From the NCBI RefSeq assembly GCF_041260155.1, contig NC_091930.1, positions 3,259,907 through 3,323,906 on the forward strand: a DNA stretch of 64,000 nt. Direction: 5' to 3'. This DNA is from Ptychodera flava. Its lineage: Eukaryota > Hemichordata > Enteropneusta > Ptychoderidae. Both the position numbers and the translations under genes were made by a program. Below, one piece after another: positions 47,321 through 64,000 of this stretch. The stretch's first letter is position 1. Each line of letters opens with the position of its first letter. Below the pieces are notes generated by a model that worked only from the letters and a program-made list of their open reading frames with translations, was not told the origin of the DNA and ran no database searches.

Positions 47321-48592
47321 CAGCTGATCACCATGACATACAATCGGCCAAGATTACCGTCATCTTAATAGAGGCACATATGAGCATAATCTCCTCATTA
47401 TGGCGATGACACCTTTCCCAGAGGACGGGTTTTCTTGAATCACGCCTAAATTTACCTGCAATTTGAAATAATTTATTGCTATAGAATGCTGTTGTTGATA
47501 TGAAGTTTTGCCAAAGGGTATTTTACCAGTTGGCAGAACATATTTTTTAATATCAAGTTTTTTGTTTATCAACAAAAGGTTTTTGGTTTATTAAGGATAC
47601 ATAATCTTGATTCATTATAATCGTATTCCTATTCATTTGTCAACAACATAAACGGTATACATACAGGCATCTTTGCTGTGTTGAAGAGTTAACCACGTCT
47701 ATTTCAATGAGACAACGAAACTAGGAAATAAAAACACAACAACATAACACTAACTATTTCGCTTTTCCGGACGGATTCTTTCGAAACTTCATGAGAAATA
47801 TGCCATGTAACACTCTTCTCTTCTGTTTTGAAGCAGTTAAAGCGTTTAACCATTATTCGCTCTACAATGGTCACCATTCTTTCTTCTAGAGACTGATTTG
47901 CAGGGAGTTGTTTTGCCTTAATCTTTGGTCAATATTCACTAGGTGACTCCACAGATTCTGTTTCTGACGGCATATGACATCATCATTGATTTATTTTGGC
48001 TCTTTTGGGACTGGTGCCTCGCCGTTGAAAACTTCTGAACGTTGTCCAAGCATAACGTAAAACTAGGTTCTGAAATAAGGAAATAAAGCAAAAATCAACC
48101 TGAAACTGAACGTTTGATGTGTTCATTCCTCGAAATATGAAAACGTAAGAGATGATTTCAGACAACGTATGTTTTGTTCAAGCTTTCGAGATTGGTGACA
48201 GTTGTTCACTTGGTGGTTGGATTACAGAAATAAACACACAGGCAGCCAAGACGTTATTAATATTATTGAGTTTTTCACACTGTTTCCGCTATCAGTTCTT
48301 CTCATTTTCCTTATGCTCTGACTGATCGGAGCACAAAAATGATTATATAACCTAACCTAGCCTCTTGACTTTTTATTTATTTTCCACCCCATTACAAGGA
48401 CGTTTATCTCTCATATACACATCTTGTAATTAATGAGTCAACAAAACTAATTATGATTTGCAGACTAACCCCATGTAAGTATGGGACAAAAATAAACGCA
48501 AACATCACTGTAGTTTACATTTTTCTGTAAGGCAGGGATCAAGTGCAAAATGTGAATAATATTTTTAACCACTTACATTTTTCCTGCAACCA

Positions 48593-48593
<1 letters not shown>
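47321..48593. other. No gene recognised
   Basis: AT-rich sequence with short frames only. Confidence 0.4.

Positions 48594-48679
<86 letters not shown>
48594..48679. repeat. (TA)n microsatellite
   Basis: About 43 uninterrupted TA dinucleotides, followed by a short imperfect tail. Confidence 0.95.
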
Positions 48680-48681
<2 letters not shown>

Positions 48682-51600
48682 GTATAGAATTGTGACCTTG
48701 AAGGTATTTGAATCTGAAATTGTTTCGTAGAATCGTACCAATCAAGAATCCAAGTCCGGGAACCAAAGGACTCATTTGTCTGCCGTTAGTATTTCTAAAT
48801 AGAAGAAAATGGACGCTATTTTGAAAATGGCGAGTAAAGTAATATTGAAGAAACAAAGAAGTCTATGGTTTTGAATATTGATCTTACCAATGTTACAGAT
48901 GATTAGGGTTTGGCATTGAAAAAAACTTTACTTTAGTATAGCAGGATATAAAATGTCAGTTCAGGATAACCGGTGTCATTTGTTGATGACTTCGACAAAG
49001 TCGTCATGTAGTGTAAATCTGTTAATATCATCGCGTATAGCTGATCTATTACCTGTATGGAAAATTATATTTGTGTGAAAAAAGTAACAATTTCAACTTT
49101 ATCTTCACTTCTTTGTAAAGTCAGCGCACCCTCAATTACGCTGTGCAAAGTAGGTAGGCCATCTCTTGTCTCACCGATGAACTTCTTCCAGGAGAATTCT
49201 GAAATGTTGTCCATGCTCACTTGTTTTATTGCAGTTTTCTTCTGTATGAAGGCCTTCATCTCTCTTCTCGCCTTTACCCGAATCACCTGAAAAACTGCCG
49301 CCGAGAGTTGTAGCGGTTCTTTAACAGCGTGTTGATTGCTGCTGCGTATTTGTACCTCCGGATTTGCTTCACAGCTAACTCAGTGAAACTTTTTTTCACA
49401 AAACCAAGAACCTATGATTTCACACACAAAACATTTGAATGTATTAGGCAGAGAAATACGTTGTAGTTTCTAGTGTATTTCATTGTAAAACGGTATAGAG
49501 ACTACACTGACGAGATCGATAATAATGAATTATGAAATACAAAGAATCACTCGCATTTATCTGTTGCTACTCAGAAAACTTAATCCATTGATTAACAGAA
49601 ACATTAGTTTTTCTTATTTGAATCGGTAAATACTGTCTTTTCACTTGCCTTATCCTTTTCTTTAATTGGCGTTTTCTCTTGTGTATTCTGAGTTGTCGAT
49701 TGAAGGGGACTTCTGCGAACTGTGGGTTGTACTGAACCTTGTTGTGCACATTTCTGTAAACGTTGTGAAATACAAAATCGATATTGTTTATCGGACTGTA
49801 TAGCTAGATGTGTTACTACCCTACGGTGTTACGCACCTCATGATTTTTCGTTTATAACGGTAAAGTTCACAATTCATGGTTTACTGAATATCGTATTTTT
49901 ACTAACAGTGTGACACTGAAAAAAACATAGCATTGCAAAAACATATTATGAAAAGAAGTGTATATGTATACTTACGTCGGTCCACGATGTTGAACCACAG
50001 TGGCTTGTTAACTCCCATACCGCTCTGCGCCTACTATTCGCAGACGTGTGTATATACACAGAGGTTCGTCTTACGTGTATCGGAACACCCTGTGCTGTAA
50101 ACACATTTCATCTCGAAGTGTCCCTGTTGCTAAGGACAGTAATAAATTGTGGACATTATGGAAACATGGCGAACAATACCTGTGAGATTTGGACATCATA
50201 TAACTTTTTATAGACATATGAGCTAATGTTTAGTTTCAATAATTCATGGTCACTCATTCATGGTCATTCATGGTCGGTGAAGGTGTTCCCGGTCGAGAAT
50301 TTTTTTTTGTTTGGTGTCAAACCAGTACTGGTGGTTCGCCTGGGCCGCTTTTTGTTGAGGTATGTTGTAGGCATGGCTCTTCTGCACATATCCTCTGCTG
50401 CATCTTTCAACGACTGCCGGGCCTTGTAGAGGCAACCAATTAAGATGAAACATTGGCTGCAGAGGCATCTTTCAGGTGTCAAGCGCGATGACCTTTTCCA
50501 GTGGAGTGACGGTGATATTGAATAGTGACTCTAGAGCTTCTCTGGTTGGAATGTCCTTCTCTCGTAATGATGCACTGACACTATGCCTCTTAAAGCCATC
50601 GGCCTTAGAATCAAAGGTTTTTTGCACAGTGGACGCATGCCATTTTCTCCCCTGACTTTTCATGAAAAGGCTAAGTTTGCTACACGCAAGAGTAATTTGA
50701 ATTTCAAAGGAAATATGATAAAATTCAACTACTTTCCATTGAATCAAATAAGGTAGCTGGAAAAATCCCGTCAAGGACATAAATGCCATTGAAAGTACGA
50801 AATTGCCGCCTGGAGATAAATCTTTGTGCAAAAGGCAAAATTTTATTGCAAGCGACCGTAAGAAACGATCGCAGTTGAGATGCCGGTTCGATATCTCCGC
50901 GCTAAAAATGACTTGCATTAAAATGCTAAAAAGGACGTCACTTGTGCGAAGAACGGCAACGAAGTGAGGGTAAGAGTTCACTACCGGAGTGAAAATCTTG
51001 AGCAATCCTCGGAAAATCATCCGAAATACGTACACAATCGAACCAGAGATTTTGTTCACAAAAGAAGTTAGGGAATGAGCAATAATCAGAGTTCAGGCAG
51101 GTATAGGTCATTTTATTGAATTACGCTCACCTTTGGTTTATTTGCCGTTCTAAATCCCGACCCAAGTTTGGTCGTCGTAATAGACCCATTTTCGCTGCCA
51201 GGCGGCGGTTCGCCGCTATCCGTGGCGGGGTTGACATGTTGATGACTCGCGTAGACGCAGGCGCGGTACCCCGCCACAGATAGCTGCGTTTCAGCATAGA
51301 GTGTTATAGAGTGTTTCTCATGTAACTAACAAAATAGCATCTATGGATCATTGTTATGCAAGTCAGCGTAAGAGACAACACCCACGTTTATCGTGGAAAG
51401 TGATATATTATCATTCGTATTGTGACTTTTCGTGCAAAATTAGCGCCGACCATTCCCAAAGATTCCTAAAGATTGCTACACATGGCGGCACAATTGTTTA
51501 CTTACGCTGAAAAATATGAACCTTCTCGATGTTGTACTGATTGCCGTGTAACGAGATTGTTTTATGAGCAATGATAAGCAATGTGTCAACATACTGACAT

Positions 51601-52600
51601 TACGAGTTCTCTCAAACCATATCGTCCTCTCACATGGCGTTGTCTTTTTCTCTCTTTTTGTCACTTTCCTTTGTTCTAACCTAAGATTTTAAGTCTCAAA
51701 CATTCGAATGTCACTTTAAATTACTGGTGAGACTAGCTTAGAATTCAGTGTTTTCTCCGCATGTTCATTGAAAGGGGCACTTTGTGCCCCATTCATCAAA
51801 ATTAGGGGGCAGACTTTACATTTTAATGGGCAGTCACTGTTGATGCCGATTTTGAAGCGCTTCCCCGATATCATTACGATCGTCACTCACTTCAGTTGCG
51901 TCGTCTATGTCGCATTCACCACCCGTATTAACATTGGCATCATGCTGTTTCAAGTTCCGCTTTCAAACTCTACCGCTATACAAAACATGAACGTAAAATT
52001 GTTCTAGTATCCATGGAGACTGAACCGGAACTGTAGATCGTTGGCTGTTCTTTTTTATGCTTACACTTCGCGCCATGCACGTCACCAAACCTGAATGACA
52101 GGGGATGTTTTGTCTTTTTTGGAGGGAGTATGACTAGAAGCAACTTACAGGTCGCTACACTATGAGCTTGGTTCACCCCAATATATGGGAATGCCTTTGT
52201 TTGCTTTGTTTTGTGCGCGATTTCCGGGCTGTCAGTAACTTTCCCAGGGCAGACAATGGCTCGAAATGCGCAATTTGCGCAATCGCGCTGTCGAGAGAAA
52301 ACCCTGCGGCATTGCGGTTCGGAAATAAGGACTGTAAATCGGTCCAAGTTGGTCAGCACGTCAAAGAACATTGTGTTGATCTGACAACTTTTCCCAAAAA
52401 TAATTAATGCTGGCGTATTCTATAACTCTTCACTCACACCATGTCTATTACTACCATATGTATTTGGCTTCGAATAAATTTCAGCCATCGGTATTGATAT
52501 GCATATACATGTAAATTAGTAATGCTTTGCATATATGAATAATTGTTGAGCCTAATCTTGTTTGTAATAGCATCTTTTTTCTGGTGTATTGCTGGAAAAA
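48680..52600. other. Largely unassigned stretch upstream of the SLC22 gene
   Basis: It holds short frames in both directions. The longest is minus-strand 51059-50472 (195 codons), which I do not recognise and which carries no clear domain. A GC-richer patch near 51.18-51.27 kb contains an imperfect inverted match (AGGCGGCGGTTCGCCGCTAT and GCCACAGATAGC). No repeats of known class were identified. Confidence 0.35.
49065..49286 (-). CDS. Possible exon or fragment of an unrecognised protein
   Basis: The minus frame reads SEFSWKKFIGETRDGLPTLH after a Lys/Arg-rich stretch and is preceded by an acceptor-like TTTTTCAG. The FxWxxxxxExxxxxPxL pattern recalls uncharacterised proteins repeated in some invertebrate genomes, but this is only an impression. 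The plus strand is also open over the same bases. It may be a decayed exon or a chance frame. Confidence 0.25.
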   Translation of the reverse strand: MIRVKARREMKAFIQKKTAIKQVSMDNISEFSWKKFIGETRDGLPTLHSVIEGALTLQRSEDKVEIVTFFTQI

Positions 52601-52602
52601 GA

Positions 52603-52610
52603 GGCTATAT
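52603..52610 (+). promoter_or_regulatory. Candidate TATA box of the SLC22-like gene
   Basis: CTATATAG lies about 56-63 bases before the ATG at 52666, which would place transcription start roughly 30 bases upstream of the ATG. Position and sequence fit, but nothing else confirms it. Confidence 0.3.
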
Positions 52611-52665
52611 AGTGAAGGCACAGTGTAGCGTGTGTAGTCACAGATGATATTCACGTGGCGTCAGG

Positions 52666-63983
<11,318 letters not shown>

Positions 63984-64000
63984 GTAAATGACAAAACATG

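Noticed and set aside
50472-51059. 195-codon minus-strand open frame
   Set aside because: It is long but has no recognisable family and no neighbouring exon. It is left as an open question and not called a gene.
51976-52407. Overlapping frames on opposite strands before the SLC22 gene
   Set aside because: Both strands are open, neither shows a domain, and they lie outside the transporter exons.

Overview
The window looks like nuclear DNA of an animal, most likely a marine invertebrate. It is AT-rich, its coding exons are sparse and interrupted by introns with GT/AG ends, microsatellites are frequent, and most of the sequence is transposable-element debris. I cannot name the species. A deuterostome such as a hemichordate or amphioxus relative is an impression, not a result.

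Only two host loci are well supported. (1) On the minus strand at 39.2-40.2 kb is a single-coding-exon gene of 326 codons for a RING-finger protein with two CCHC ubiquitin-binding-type zinc fingers. A second copy of its start lies at bases 1-25, cut by the window edge. The sequence upstream of both start codons is homologous, so this is a duplicated locus. The upstream (probably 5'-UTR intron) sequence of the left copy has been split by large insertions into pieces at 41-169, 2046-2419, about 26.33-26.52 and 29.82-29.85 kb. The right copy is flanked by a 2.2 kb direct duplication (36.06-38.28 and 41.73-43.96 kb). (2) On the plus strand from 52.67 kb to beyond the right edge is an SLC22-type (organic cation/carnitine transporter-like) gene with five exons visible. 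Its first intron is 8.4 kb long and full of repeats, and exon 5 carries an in-frame stop just before the likely donor.

The most striking mobile element is a Helentron-type Helitron on the plus strand at about 18.35-25.45 kb. In order it carries an OTU cysteine-protease domain, thirteen 21-residue basic repeats, a DUF6570-like segment, a Rep/HUH nuclease, a Pif1-like helicase and an apurinic-type endonuclease. All modules are present and in order, but several frameshifts separate them, so this copy is probably inactive. A minisatellite of about 27 bp units sits just upstream.

Other mobile DNA includes a 1.65 kb MULE-like foldback element with perfect 9-bp target duplications (31.58-33.23 kb). 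There is a 3.3 kb hAT-like non-autonomous element (26.52-29.82 kb) whose empty site can be read in the sister locus, and which carries another element nested inside it. Two further terminal-inverted-repeat elements lie at 170-2045 and 4290-6013, and another at 55.0-56.4 kb. A four-copy MITE-like family is marked by GCGCCTC ends. Three hairpin elements, a broken LINE reverse transcriptase (minus strand, 45.9-47.3 kb), a satellite of about 181 bp and several tandem repeats complete the picture. No RNA genes, CRISPR arrays or convincing viral or LTR elements were recognised.
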